Shown piece by piece: positions 33,051 through 41,399 of a stretch of DNA of 64,000 nt. Position 1 is the first letter of the stretch; each line of letters opens with the position of its first letter. The stretch spans positions 2,542,001-2,606,000 of the forward strand of contig NZ_CP143542.1 in assembly GCF_046237605.1 (NCBI RefSeq), read 5' to 3'. The notes under the pieces are model-generated. The model worked only from the letters and a program-made list of their open reading frames with translations, was not told where the DNA came from and made no database searches. This stretch comes from Paraperibacillus marinus (GTDB taxonomy: Bacteria > Bacillota > Bacilli > Bacillales > DSM-1321). The position numbers and the translations under genes were made by a program.

Positions 33051-34514
33051 CTACTTAACCGTAATCTGGCCTTGTTCAAGAATACTGTCTTTTACTACCG
33101 ATGTTTTCTTCCCTTTAATGTTAAGCTGGAAGCTTGGGGCAAAGGTAGATTTATTGTCTTCAAAATAACCTCTGTTTGTCATGTAGCTAGTCACTACAAC
33201 ATTATCACTGCCAGCCTGCGGGATCGCATAGTGAGCATAGTTCCAGGTGATGTCATATGGATTTAGATCCTGATGCAGGACGATGCCCGTTTTATTTAAT
33301 GGTTTATATGGGCCAGTTAAGGAATTAGACGTGTAGCCTAACATGTAAATATCTTGATTATCGATTCCATCAATGGTCATTTTTGATCCTCTTGAACTTG
33401 TGAATAAATACCACTTGCCGTCCTTTTTAAAGATGTTTGGACGTTCGATTTCATCTGTGACCGTATTTGAAACAATCAATGGCTTCATTTCTTTTTTCAA
33501 TGTATAATCGTCGTTTATTTCAATAATTCCAATTGCACCGTTTGCAAGTTCAGCTAACTCTTTTCTAGGGCTTTGCAAAAGTTTGCTTTTTTCATCCTGG
33601 AAGAATTTATTGCTGTTGCCATAGTAAGCTCTATTGTATAGCGATTCTTCGCCTTGGTAGCCATATTCTGTACCCGTATTTGCTTCAAATACAAGGTATT
33701 TGCGGCCGTTGTCTTCTACATAGTGAGGGTCTCTGAAGGTATGATTATCAGCGGAATTTCCGTCCTCTACAAATTTATCTACAGTTTGATAGTACTTGCT
33801 GTCTTTGCCTTCATAGATGGATTTGTAATCCTCAACACCATCCACTTTTAATGTGTCAGAATCTGGCTCTGAAAGGTTTACTTGAGCGGTCGTTAGGGTT
33901 TGTTTCCCATAATTTCCTGACTCAGGTATATACGGTTCACGGTTTGTATAGAATAAGCGGACTTCCCCGTCCTCAGTTAAGGTTGCAGAACCTGACCACT
34001 CTTCGGCTTGCTCTTTTAGGTAAGGATCATTTGGAACGTTTTTATCATTGTCATCAAATACTCTTCCAGCATTCTTCCAAGCATCAAGGGAATCGTCGCC
34101 CACTTTTTTGTAGAACATGTAGATGAACGTATCACTCGCGTTTTTAGGATCGCCTGCTAATCCAAAAACGATATGATATCCTTTGTATTCTGCAACAGTT
34201 CCATCAGCGTTTTGCAATGGCCATGTATCCCACACATCTAAATCAATGGTTTCGCCTGATTCCGTTACTTTTTTGGCAGAAGGGATGTTTTTAATTGTGG
34301 ATTCGTCAAACTTAGGAATGGTATATCTAGTATCACCGTGCTGATTAATCATATCTTTCATAGCTGATCGAGTGATTTGTGAAGTATCGTACGTTTCTTT
34401 GTAATCTGCCGGAGCCTTTGGAGCTGCAAATGATTGGGTAACAGTACCGCTTAATAGAATGCCAGTACTGAGTATTACTGCTGTTGCCTGTGTGGCAAGC
34501 CTGCTAAAGTTCAT
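33051..34514 (-). CDS. sacB: Levansucrase
   Basis: The 487-residue secreted GH68 enzyme transfers fructose from sucrose to growing levan and releases glucose. The signal peptide ends SFA-APK (cleavage near residue 30). Catalytic residues are in LDVWDTWP (nucleophile Asp93), TFRDPHY (stabiliser) and DEIERPN (acid/base Glu). The sequence follows B. subtilis SacB closely to its end (KTSVVKDSILEQGQ). The ATG has AGGAGGAAG. No RAT antiterminator sequence of the SacY type was seen upstream; instead there is a -10 box with poor -35 and paired direct repeats, next to an AraC-type two-component system. Confidence 0.97.
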   Translation of the reverse strand: MNFSRLATQATAVILSTGILLSGTVTQSFAAPKAPADYKETYDTSQITRSAMKDMINQHGDTRYTIPKFDESTIKNIPSAKKVTESGETIDLDVWDTWPLQNADGTVAEYKGYHIVFGLAGDPKNASDTFIYMFYKKVGDDSLDAWKNAGRVFDDNDKNVPNDPYLKEQAEEWSGSATLTEDGEVRLFYTNREPYIPESGNYGKQTLTTAQVNLSEPDSDTLKVDGVEDYKSIYEGKDSKYYQTVDKFVEDGNSADNHTFRDPHYVEDNGRKYLVFEANTGTEYGYQGEESLYNRAYYGNSNKFFQDEKSKLLQSPRKELAELANGAIGIIEINDDYTLKKEMKPLIVSNTVTDEIERPNIFKKDGKWYLFTSSRGSKMTIDGIDNQDIYMLGYTSNSLTGPYKPLNKTGIVLHQDLNPYDITWNYAHYAIPQAGSDNVVVTSYMTNRGYFEDNKSTFAPSFQLNIKGKKTSVVKDSILEQGQITVK

Positions 34515-34555
34515 AAGTCTTCCTCCTGGTTTTATGTATTTGCTAGTACAATAGA

Positions 34556-34620
34556 ATTATAGGTGATTCCTGAAAAGAGAGGTATGCCACATATTGATTG
34601 AAATTTAGTCGTATATTGAT
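34556..34620 (-). promoter_or_regulatory. sacB promoter with paired activator-site candidates
   Basis: On the minus strand the -10 is TATAAT (34556-34561) and no good -35 lies 16-18 bases upstream. Two exact copies of ATCAATAT (34591-34598 and 34613-34620) are 22 bp apart, two helical turns, on the same face; the nearer ends 29 bases from the -10. This is the layout expected for an AraC-type activator touching polymerase. Confidence 0.55.
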
Positions 34621-34638
34621 ATCGCAATTTTGGAAGCC

Positions 34639-34685
34639 AAAAAAAGCCCTGGCAAGAGGCTATTCCTTCGAAAACCTCTCCCAGG
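34639..34685 (-). terminator. Terminator of the two-component/binding-protein operon
   Basis: On the minus strand CCTGGGAGAGG, within the last codons of the binding-protein gene, pairs with CCTCTTGCCAGG after its stop, followed by seven Ts. It separates the regulatory operon from sacB. Confidence 0.75.
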
Positions 34686-35937
34686 ACTTCTGATATTCAT
34701 TGAGCAGCTGATTGCGGTTCAGCTGTTTCCCGACATAGAGCTGAGTCGCGGCTCCGAATTCTTCTCTAATTCCAACAGGGAAGTGAAACCAGTTAGATGG
34801 GACGGTGTTCCCATCTTTGTAATTTCGAAGAGTTTCTTTTGCGAGCAGCCCTATATCATCAGTTTTAATGTTCTTAAACGCAGGAATGAATTTGAATTCT
34901 TCTGTCATGAACCGTTTGCCTTGTTCTGACGACACCATCCAATTTAAAAACTTCTTGGCTTCTTTTTTCTTTTCAGGAATGGATTGTTTATTTACGGCCC
35001 AATAATTTGGAACGCTGACGACAAGACCTTCCTCTATAGGTCGGTCATTAATCGGAATCGGCATAAAACCGATGTTCATGTCAGGCGCAGCTTGATCGAT
35101 CATCGGCTGAATCCAGTTGCCTTGCTGAATGATGGCTGCTTTTTCGGAGGTAAACAGATTAACTTCCATTGTATAGTCCGTTGTCAGCGGATTATCGTTT
35201 CCGTACTTTATGGTGAGATCCAGCAGGGCAAGGAGATCCTTAAATGTTTGATTGGTACTGATTTTTTCCGTTCCTTTATTTAAATTTCTTATAAAAGCAT
35301 CAGTATCCTTCTGCTGGGCAAAAGCAACATTCATCAGATGGTCGCCCAATTTCCAGTCTTCATAGTAGCCTGTTGCAAAGGGAGTAATACCTGCATCCTG
35401 CAGCTTTTCGGTAGCTGCTGCCAATTCAGAAAGAGTGGTGGGCTGTTCAGTAATGCCAGCTTGTTTAAATAAATCCTTATTATAGATAAAGCCATACCCT
35501 TCAAGGTTAACCGGCATTCCGTAAATTTTCCCGTCCAATGTGACCGGAGTCAGGGCTTCTTTGTATGCTTGATTAATCCAGGGCTCCCCTGAGAGGTCCT
35601 CCAGATAGTTCCGCCACAGCTTGGCATTTTCATAGCCGCTGTTTGTAAAGATATCCGGACCAGTGCCGGTCGCCATTTCGGCTTTTAGGTCGGCGAGGTC
35701 ATCCATTGCGCCTCCAACAGTATGTACCCTGATATTGACGTGGGGATTTTCCCGTTCATAAGCACGCGTCATTTCTTCAAATTGAGTGGAGATTTCCACT
35801 TTCGGATTCCTTAATTCCAGCGTGATTTTTCGCTCTGTCTTTTCCGTTTTTTTTGGTGGGGCTTCGTCCTGACATGCAGAAAGAGGCAGGCTGACGGCTC
35901 CGATTAACAAAAGGGATAAAAACCTGTTTTTCATCAT
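34660..35937 (-). CDS. Sugar-type ABC solute-binding lipoprotein
   Basis: The 425-residue lipoprotein has a signal peptide with lipobox LPLSAC (Cys about 22) and a class-I carbohydrate-binding fold (SBP_bac family): FEEMTRAYERENPHVNIRVHTV, GTGPDIFTNSGYEN, GKIYGMPVNLEGYGFIYNKDLFKQAGI. The gene overlaps the response-regulator stop by four bases (ATGA). No permease or ATPase gene is next to it; a terminator follows. A binding protein co-transcribed with a YesM/YesN-type system but without a transporter suggests a sensing role, presenting a sugar to the histidine kinase, or use of a distant transporter. Confidence 0.85.
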   Translation of the reverse strand: MMKNRFLSLLLIGAVSLPLSACQDEAPPKKTEKTERKITLELRNPKVEISTQFEEMTRAYERENPHVNIRVHTVGGAMDDLADLKAEMATGTGPDIFTNSGYENAKLWRNYLEDLSGEPWINQAYKEALTPVTLDGKIYGMPVNLEGYGFIYNKDLFKQAGITEQPTTLSELAAATEKLQDAGITPFATGYYEDWKLGDHLMNVAFAQQKDTDAFIRNLNKGTEKISTNQTFKDLLALLDLTIKYGNDNPLTTDYTMEVNLFTSEKAAIIQQGNWIQPMIDQAAPDMNIGFMPIPINDRPIEEGLVVSVPNYWAVNKQSIPEKKKEAKKFLNWMVSSEQGKRFMTEEFKFIPAFKNIKTDDIGLLAKETLRNYKDGNTVPSNWFHFPVGIREEFGAATQLYVGKQLNRNQLLNEYQKSWERFSKE

Positions 35938-37109
35938 GTCCCCCCTTTAGATTCATGTTGTTCGTTCCTGTTCCTGAACTCAAAAGGCGTCATGCCGACG
36001 ACCTTTTTAAATAGCTTTGAAAAGTAGATTTCATCTTGATAGCCAAGCATAGTCGAGATGGAGTAAATGCTTTTGTCTGTTTCTTTCAGCCACGATTTTG
36101 CCTGGCTGATTCTAAGCTCCGTGATGTATTTGGACAGGGTCATTCCGGTTTCTTGCTTATACTTTCTTGAGATATGCTCGCGGCTTAAAAAGAAGACATT
36201 CGACAGCTTTTCCAGACTCAAATCCTCCATATAATACATGTCAACATAGGAAACCATGTCTTCCATGCGGCGGGCAGCATCTATTTCATCCAGACGGTGG
36301 ATGGTTCGGAAGTTTTGTTTCTCGAGCTTTTTCTGCAGAGCCTGAAACGAGGTCCTGATATCCGATAAAGTTCCTATCTGCTCTTCAGTTACAAGCCTTA
36401 TAGGGATATCGAACTCCTTGCTGATCCATTCCTCAACGGAGAGCCATTGATCGCGAATGGTGATAACAAGGCAGAGGTTAAGATTCGTCTGCAAGGAAAA
36501 CGCATTTCCTAATTTGCGGTCCGTAAGCTCATCTGAAAGCTTTTGGATATAGAGTTCCGGATTGTGCATCTGGTAAAAGGAGAGCAATGTCAGCTGATAG
36601 CCCTCCGATTCAGGAAGAAACGCGGCAAGGCTGATTGAGTCTGAACGATCCCCCAGACATATCGCAGTGGCTAACTGGTTTATCCGCAGTTTTTTCATAT
36701 CTTCCAGCACTTCAGCATGTTCAAAGTCATCCTTCCAGGCTTGTACCGATTTTTCCAGTGTATGATTGAACGCTTCATACTCAATCGGCTTCAGCAGGTA
36801 ATCAAAGCTGCTGTGCTGAATGGCTTTGCGCATATAGGAATAATCGTTATATCCAGTAATGAAAATAACTTTCCCCGGATAGGAAATGGAATCCAGCCAC
36901 TCAATCAGTTCGATTCCGCCCATACCGGGCATTTTCACGTCTGTAAAGATAATCTCCGGGCGTTCTTTCTCAATCAGTGATTTTGCCTCATGGCCATTTT
37001 TGGCTTCCAATAGCTTGGTGATGCCGTATGTTTCCCACTGGCCTAAATGGCGTATGACGTCCCGCACATTGAATTCATCATCGACAATCAGTGCTTTCAC
37101 CGTGTTCAT
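35934..37109 (-). CDS. YesN-type AraC-family response regulator
   Basis: The 391-residue regulator has a receiver domain (about 1-120; acidic pocket DDEFNVRD, phospho-acceptor Asp in PEIIFTDVKMPG, Lys in DYLLKP) and a C-terminal AraC-type double helix-turn-helix (about 290-385) ending YFSKLFKKVVGMTPFEFRNR. The middle links the two. Start: ATG overlapping the kinase stop by four bases, or a GTG nine bases later with better spacing from AAGGAG. It probably activates sacB-levB through the direct repeats upstream of sacB, and perhaps its own operon. Confidence 0.87.
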   Translation of the reverse strand: MNTVKALIVDDEFNVRDVIRHLGQWETYGITKLLEAKNGHEAKSLIEKERPEIIFTDVKMPGMGGIELIEWLDSISYPGKVIFITGYNDYSYMRKAIQHSSFDYLLKPIEYEAFNHTLEKSVQAWKDDFEHAEVLEDMKKLRINQLATAICLGDRSDSISLAAFLPESEGYQLTLLSFYQMHNPELYIQKLSDELTDRKLGNAFSLQTNLNLCLVITIRDQWLSVEEWISKEFDIPIRLVTEEQIGTLSDIRTSFQALQKKLEKQNFRTIHRLDEIDAARRMEDMVSYVDMYYMEDLSLEKLSNVFFLSREHISRKYKQETGMTLSKYITELRISQAKSWLKETDKSIYSISTMLGYQDEIYFSKLFKKVVGMTPFEFRNRNEQHESKGGT

Positions 37110-38917
37110 CTCCTTTCCTGAAGTAAGTCTTTATCATTCCCAAGGACGGTCTTTATCGGGATCCTCATGCTGACGGAAAACCCCTGTCCGTCATTCGAAT
37201 CTACTTTCATTTCTGCACTTGGTCCATACCCCAGAAGCAGCCTGTCACGAATATTCTTCAGGCCTATATGTTCAAGCGAATAAGTCCCTTCGTAAGGGGG
37301 TGTATAGATATGTTCCCGCAGGGTTTGAAGCTCTACTTCCGTCAGACCCGGACCATCATTCTCTACAGTAAAGCACAGATCGTTTCCTTGTTTTTCCCCG
37401 TTAATGGACAAATGAGCGTTGCTGTAACCTTCCTCATACGTGTGTTTAAAGAAATTCTCTGCTAGGGGCTGCAGAATCATACTTGGAATAGTCATGTCCA
37501 AAATGGACTCATCGATATTGATCGAGTAACTTACATTTTCACCAAAACGCTCTGTTTGAAGGGAGAGGTACGCTTTTGTATACTCAGCTTCATCCCGAAC
37601 CCGTACCCTTTGATCTGCCTGCATCGAGTAGCGCATCATTTTGGACAGCGAAGTCAGCAATTGATAGACTTTTGGTGCATTCGACCTGAGGGCAACAGCG
37701 CCGATGGATTGTAAAGCGTTAAACAGAAAATGAGGATTGATCTGTGATTTTAACGCCCTGAACTGGTTCTTCCTGTTTTCAATTTCAAGCTTATATTCAC
37801 GATCAATGTGGGAATTGATCCGGTTCATCATATCCTTCATGTGTGACTCCAAATGGCCAATTTCATCGCTTTTGGTATCATCAAAAGGAACATTCATATT
37901 TCCGCCTTCAATGGAGCGGACTTTGCTGCTCAGCCTCGTAATGGGACGGGTAATCCTAGTTGAGATAATGCCTATCATCAGCAAACCCAGTATTCCTACA
38001 CCGATGCCGACAATGATATTGGTATAGGCGGTTTTCCTGACATCTTCATATAAAGCCTGACTCGACATGATCTTAATCAATTTCCAGCCGTTCAGTGACC
38101 CTGATAACTCCTTTGATAAGAGAATATCGTCATCATGCCGGCTCCTATTCCCGTTCAGACGCTGCTTTTCATCGGCAGGAAGAGGTTTTCCAATCAGGGC
38201 ACGATCATTTGCATACATTACGCGATCCATTGAATCAATAAGCAAAACAGAAGATGCGTCTCCCTGGACAAGGTTATTGCAAATGCGGGCATACTCGCCC
38301 AAATCAATGTCGATTGTAATCATCCCAAGAAACTTGTTAGAAAGAACGTCTGTAATTTTGTGGTGAAAAGTCATCACCATCGTTTTGTCCGATTTTGGAA
38401 CAATGGCTGCATTATTGTAATTCTCAAGAGGGTGGGGCGGCTCAATCAAATATTGTGAGTCAGATGTATTCAGCTTTTTGATCGGGTCCTGTTTCAGAAA
38501 ATTCGGCTGATACCTGTGTGTGCTGATCACTGCATTATAGACTGTAAATGACTCATTGTTTTTAGCAATATAGAAACGGATTTGCCGGAATTCGTTTCTC
38601 ATTAGATAAAAGGTTTCGAGACTCTTTTCCATGGCCATGGGGCTGAAATAAATGGAGTCTTCAAAGCCGTTATTAAAAATCCGAAACAGATCAGGATTGC
38701 GGTACAGAATATATGGATAATCAATCATGTCGTCAAAATACTGCTTCAGTTCATCCGCATTCTTCTGAAGCTGCTCCTGGCTGTTTTCAAGTTCATACTG
38801 CTCCACACTGTTTTTTGTATAAGTGTAGATGAAAAAAACGGACAGAAAATAGGGCAGAACGATGAAAGTCAGCAGCATGATCAATAAGCGGCTTTTTATG
38901 CTTTTCACAGGAGGCAC
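37106..38917 (-). CDS. YesM-type sensor histidine kinase
   Basis: The 603-residue membrane kinase has helix 1 at about 11-31, an extracytoplasmic sensor domain to about 295, helix 2 at about 297-318, HAMP (about 318-370), the His_kinase domain with the phospho-acceptor in INPHFLFNALQSIGAV, and the HATPase with PLAENFFKHTYEEGY and NDGPGL. The start may be the GTG at 38917, or the in-frame GTG nine bases later, which is better spaced from AAAGGGG. It is the first gene of the operon and has its own promoter. Confidence 0.88.
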   Translation of the reverse strand: MPPVKSIKSRLLIMLLTFIVLPYFLSVFFIYTYTKNSVEQYELENSQEQLQKNADELKQYFDDMIDYPYILYRNPDLFRIFNNGFEDSIYFSPMAMEKSLETFYLMRNEFRQIRFYIAKNNESFTVYNAVISTHRYQPNFLKQDPIKKLNTSDSQYLIEPPHPLENYNNAAIVPKSDKTMVMTFHHKITDVLSNKFLGMITIDIDLGEYARICNNLVQGDASSVLLIDSMDRVMYANDRALIGKPLPADEKQRLNGNRSRHDDDILLSKELSGSLNGWKLIKIMSSQALYEDVRKTAYTNIIVGIGVGILGLLMIGIISTRITRPITRLSSKVRSIEGGNMNVPFDDTKSDEIGHLESHMKDMMNRINSHIDREYKLEIENRKNQFRALKSQINPHFLFNALQSIGAVALRSNAPKVYQLLTSLSKMMRYSMQADQRVRVRDEAEYTKAYLSLQTERFGENVSYSINIDESILDMTIPSMILQPLAENFFKHTYEEGYSNAHLSINGEKQGNDLCFTVENDGPGLTEVELQTLREHIYTPPYEGTYSLEHIGLKNIRDRLLLGYGPSAEMKVDSNDGQGFSVSMRIPIKTVLGNDKDLLQERR

Positions 38918-38978
38918 CCCCTTTCGCAGAAGGCTCTTTTTTTAGTCTGATCTTATCTTCTCACTTTAGCATCCTAAA

Positions 38979-39070
38979 ACTATATCAAATCAAAAAACCA
39001 AGTCAATCATGCTTAAGTAGGATTCATGTAAGGGCATGTATCCTTATATTTCGCAGTTCGGGCTTATATT
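38979..39070 (-). promoter_or_regulatory. Promoter of the sensor kinase operon
   Basis: TTGACT (39001-39006) and TATAGT (38979-38984), spacing 16. Further upstream two AATATAAG copies (39043-39050 and 39063-39070 on this strand) are 20 bp apart and might bind a regulator. Confidence 0.55.
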
Positions 39071-39120
39071 ATGTTCCAATCTGCGCTGCGCCAGAGATTT
39101 GAAGATGATAAAGCAAACAA

Positions 39121-39146
39121 AAAAGCTGAAGACATCTTCAGCTTTT
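39121..39146. terminator. Bidirectional terminator
   Basis: AAAAGCTGAAGA / TCTTCAGCTTTT with a two-base loop, bounded by A and T runs, just beyond the end of the FecCD remnant. Confidence 0.8.
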
Positions 39147-39168
39147 ACAATAATGTGTGCTTTTTCTC

Positions 39169-39629
39169 CTACTGCTTCATCAACAAATAAATTAAAAAAG
39201 GAGCCCCTATTAAAGCGGTTATAATCCCCACAGGTATGCCTTCGGGTTCAATGATGTTTCTCCCGATGGTTTCTGCCAGAAGCAGCAGCCAGGCGCCGAC
39301 AGAGACAGCTGCTGCTGCAAACGCCACCGCTGTCAGCAGCAGGACCGCCCTTTCTTTTTCAACTGAGACACCTAAGCTTATCGGCACAGGTTCACTCATC
39401 CCAAGAAGGTTTTGCCAATTCGCTTTGTACAGTGTAAAGGGGATGAGAATCGCAGCCCATGGAAGGATGGCCCAAATGAAAGGCCGGTCCGCACTCCATA
39501 TGTTTCCTGACAGCCATTTTGCAATAAAATCCACCTTTTGGCTATCAGCAGATGAAATAAGGACAATCATCAGACCTGAGAGGGCATAGAAAATCCCACC
39601 CCGGTCAATACGAGTATGACTGGCAGCAT
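39169..39629 (-). pseudogene. FecCD-type siderophore permease remnant
   Basis: The start reads LPVILVLTGVGF, then shifts frame near 39590 into YALSGLMIVLISSADSQKVDFIAKWLSGNIW, both typical of FecCD iron-siderophore permeases. Near AFAAAAVSVGA the text jumps directly to WLLLLAETIGRNIIEPEGIPVGI, omitting about 36 residues that normally include the ISFIGLIAPH-like coupling segment. The N-terminal half of the protein is missing as well. The gene is therefore dead through truncation, frameshift and internal deletion. Confidence 0.8.
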
Positions 39630-39937
39630 TCCCGCAGTCCAACTGTACGAATTTTCACACAAGGATCGTACGTTGAGTCGTTTAATTCCTTTTGTTTAGA
39701 TATCTGCATAAATACAGACGCCGAGAAATAGTATTTTTCTTCTTTGACATAGACAACGATAGAGTCAGGGGAATGATCGCCACCTACATGTTGCAATAGA
39801 CAAGATATTCCTCCAAGATCAAGCTCTATTCTCTGATCAAAGGATAAATCTGGTAATGAAATGATAATATTTCTTCCGCTTCCAAATTCTTTTTTGATTG
39901 CATTGGCACAAAATTCAATTTCCAATCCAGATTTCAC
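39605..39937 (-). pseudogene. MBL-fold hydrolase remnant
   Basis: The frame contains LDLGGISCLLQHVGGDHSPDSIVVYVKEEK, typical of the second half of a metallo-beta-lactamase-fold hydrolase. The expected continuation, ILFLGVCIYADI, is found in another frame, so a one-base shift lies near 39740. The N-terminal half with the HxHxDH metal site is absent. It is fused by deletion to neighbouring debris. Confidence 0.72.
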
Positions 39938-40079
39938 CCGTTCTTCTAAAGCAGAATCTTCCTTCGTCCCTTAACCGGCTGTAAGGAATATCGAAACGGT
40001 CATAGAATGCGTCCCATTCCTCTTCCCTGTATATGCTGGTATCAGTAGGATGGCTGAAATTATAGGTATAAATCTGCAT
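39915..40079 (-). pseudogene. Truncated small gene of unknown family
   Basis: Starts MQIYTYNFSHPTDTSIYREE and runs into the MBL remnant in another frame after about 45 sensible residues. It resembles the N-terminus of some uncharacterised Bacillus proteins but no domain could be assigned. It lies 11 bases after the hydrolase remnant. Confidence 0.45.
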
Positions 40080-40090
40080 TCTTTCATCGC

Positions 40091-40640
40091 CTAGCTCCCC
40101 GCTGAGACCCATATGCCTTCCACAAGCTCCCTTGTTTCGCTCCCGCTTTTGGCAAGGCGGAGGCATTCTCCCTGAAGGTCTTTCCTCCCCTGCCCTCCAA
40201 AGAGCTCTGCCGTTTTTTTCAAAAGGGCGATCGCTGTCAGCCTGAAGTCAAAGGTCGGTGCCTCAAAAATCAGCTTATGTACGGAGTCCGGATATTTCGC
40301 TCCGTATAAAAGAGCGAGGAAACCTCCAAAAGAGTGGCCGAGCACGGACCATCTTCTGATACCGAGGCACCGTCTTAAACTCTCACAATCTTCAATAATA
40401 TCATCCAGGCCGAATCGTTCCGATTCATTAATTGCCTCCGATCTGCATACTCCACGCTGGTCGAGCATGACTGTATAAAGGTTCCTACCCAGTACTTCTC
40501 CCTGATGATAAGAAAAATCAAAACATCTTTCCCCTGGTCCTCCGTGCAGATATAATAAAGCGTTGGCTTCTTTTTTTTCCAAATGTTTCTACATATAATT
40601 CTTTTCTATTAATCTTTATCCTTTTTCCAATCCATTCGGA
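40091..40640 (-). pseudogene. Alpha/beta hydrolase, frameshifted and truncated
   Basis: From 40582 downward the frame has the oxyanion motif LHGGPGE and the nucleophile elbow LGHSFGGFLALLYGAKYPD of proline iminopeptidase-like hydrolases, but it stops before the catalytic Asp and His. Upstream coding sequence (KINRKELYVETFG) is in another frame; the break coincides with a run of eight As (40571-40578 on the plus strand as Ts). Thus there is a homopolymer frameshift near the start and loss of the C-terminus. A TTG could allow re-initiation, but the product would lack the catalytic triad. Confidence 0.75.
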
Positions 40641-40812
40641 TATCCCTCCTATTTAGTATCTGCCTTTCATATGCTGCGGTGGAGGCCGAGGATATGGAGT
40701 TTTTTGTAAGCGTTAATGGAAATGTTCGAATGAATTCTTCAAAGGAATTCCTCCTCTTTTTTCTTCATTTTACCATCTACTAGAAAATGATTTTAAAAAT
40801 ATTTATTAAGCC

Positions 40813-40842
40813 TGAAACTTTTCCCCATCAATCCCTGCTCTA
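40813..40842 (+). promoter_or_regulatory. Candidate ECF-type autoregulatory promoter
   Basis: TGAAAC followed by TTTT (40813-40822) and GCTCTA (40837-40842) lie upstream of the sigma factor start, resembling the AAC-containing -35 of ECF sigma promoters. The match is loose. Confidence 0.3.
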
Positions 40843-40865
40843 ATAGTTGAAAGGAGGGACAGGAT

Positions 40866-41399
40866 ATGAACGAAATTGAATTAGTGAAACGGGCTGTGCG
40901 TGGCGATGAACAGGCATTTTCTGCCCTCATTAAAGCTCAGGGTGAAAAGCTGTATAAAACCGCTTTTCTTTATGTGAGAAATAAGGAAGATGCGCTCGAT
41001 GTTGTCCAGGAAACGGCATATAAAGCCTTTCTATCCATTTCTGGACTAAAAAATCCGGAATACTTCGGTACCTGGCTTATTAAAATATTGATCCGATGTT
41101 CCTATACACTGCTGAATAAAAGAAAAAAGAGCTTCCTGCCTGGCGATGATGTGATTAACGCCTTTTTGGACAGTGCTGATATTCCTCCACAGTCATGCCA
41201 GGACCTGCCAACTGCTCTGGAAAAGCTTGAAGGAAATTACCGGACTGTCATCATCCTTTTTTATTATCACGATTGGCCGATCAAAAGCATTGCCGAGGCG
41301 ATGGAAAAGCCGGAGGGTACTGTGAAGACCTATCTAAGACGTGCCAGGCTGGAATTAAAAACCATTTTGAAGGAGGTGCCCCATGAACAAATGGGCTGA
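40866..41399 (+). CDS. ECF RNA polymerase sigma factor
   Basis: The 177-residue sigma factor has region 2 in residues 10-75 (EQAFSALIKAQGEKLYKTAFLYVRNKEDALDVVQETAYKAF) and region 4 at about 120-170 (YRTVIILFYYHDWPIKSIAEAMEKPEGTVKTYLRRARLELK). It is of the SigV/SigX/YlaC size class. The ATG follows AAGGAGGGAC. The stop lies inside the next gene (17-bp overlap), which encodes its probable membrane partner. The stimulus is not evident. Confidence 0.9.
   Translation: MNEIELVKRAVRGDEQAFSALIKAQGEKLYKTAFLYVRNKEDALDVVQETAYKAFLSISGLKNPEYFGTWLIKILIRCSYTLLNKRKKSFLPGDDVINAFLDSADIPPQSCQDLPTALEKLEGNYRTVIILFYYHDWPIKSIAEAMEKPEGTVKTYLRRARLELKTILKEVPHEQMG

Noticed and set aside
34515..34640. SacY/SacT-type RAT antiterminator before sacB
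   Set aside because: No sequence resembling the RAT consensus or an overlapping terminator was found between the promoter and the sacB start.
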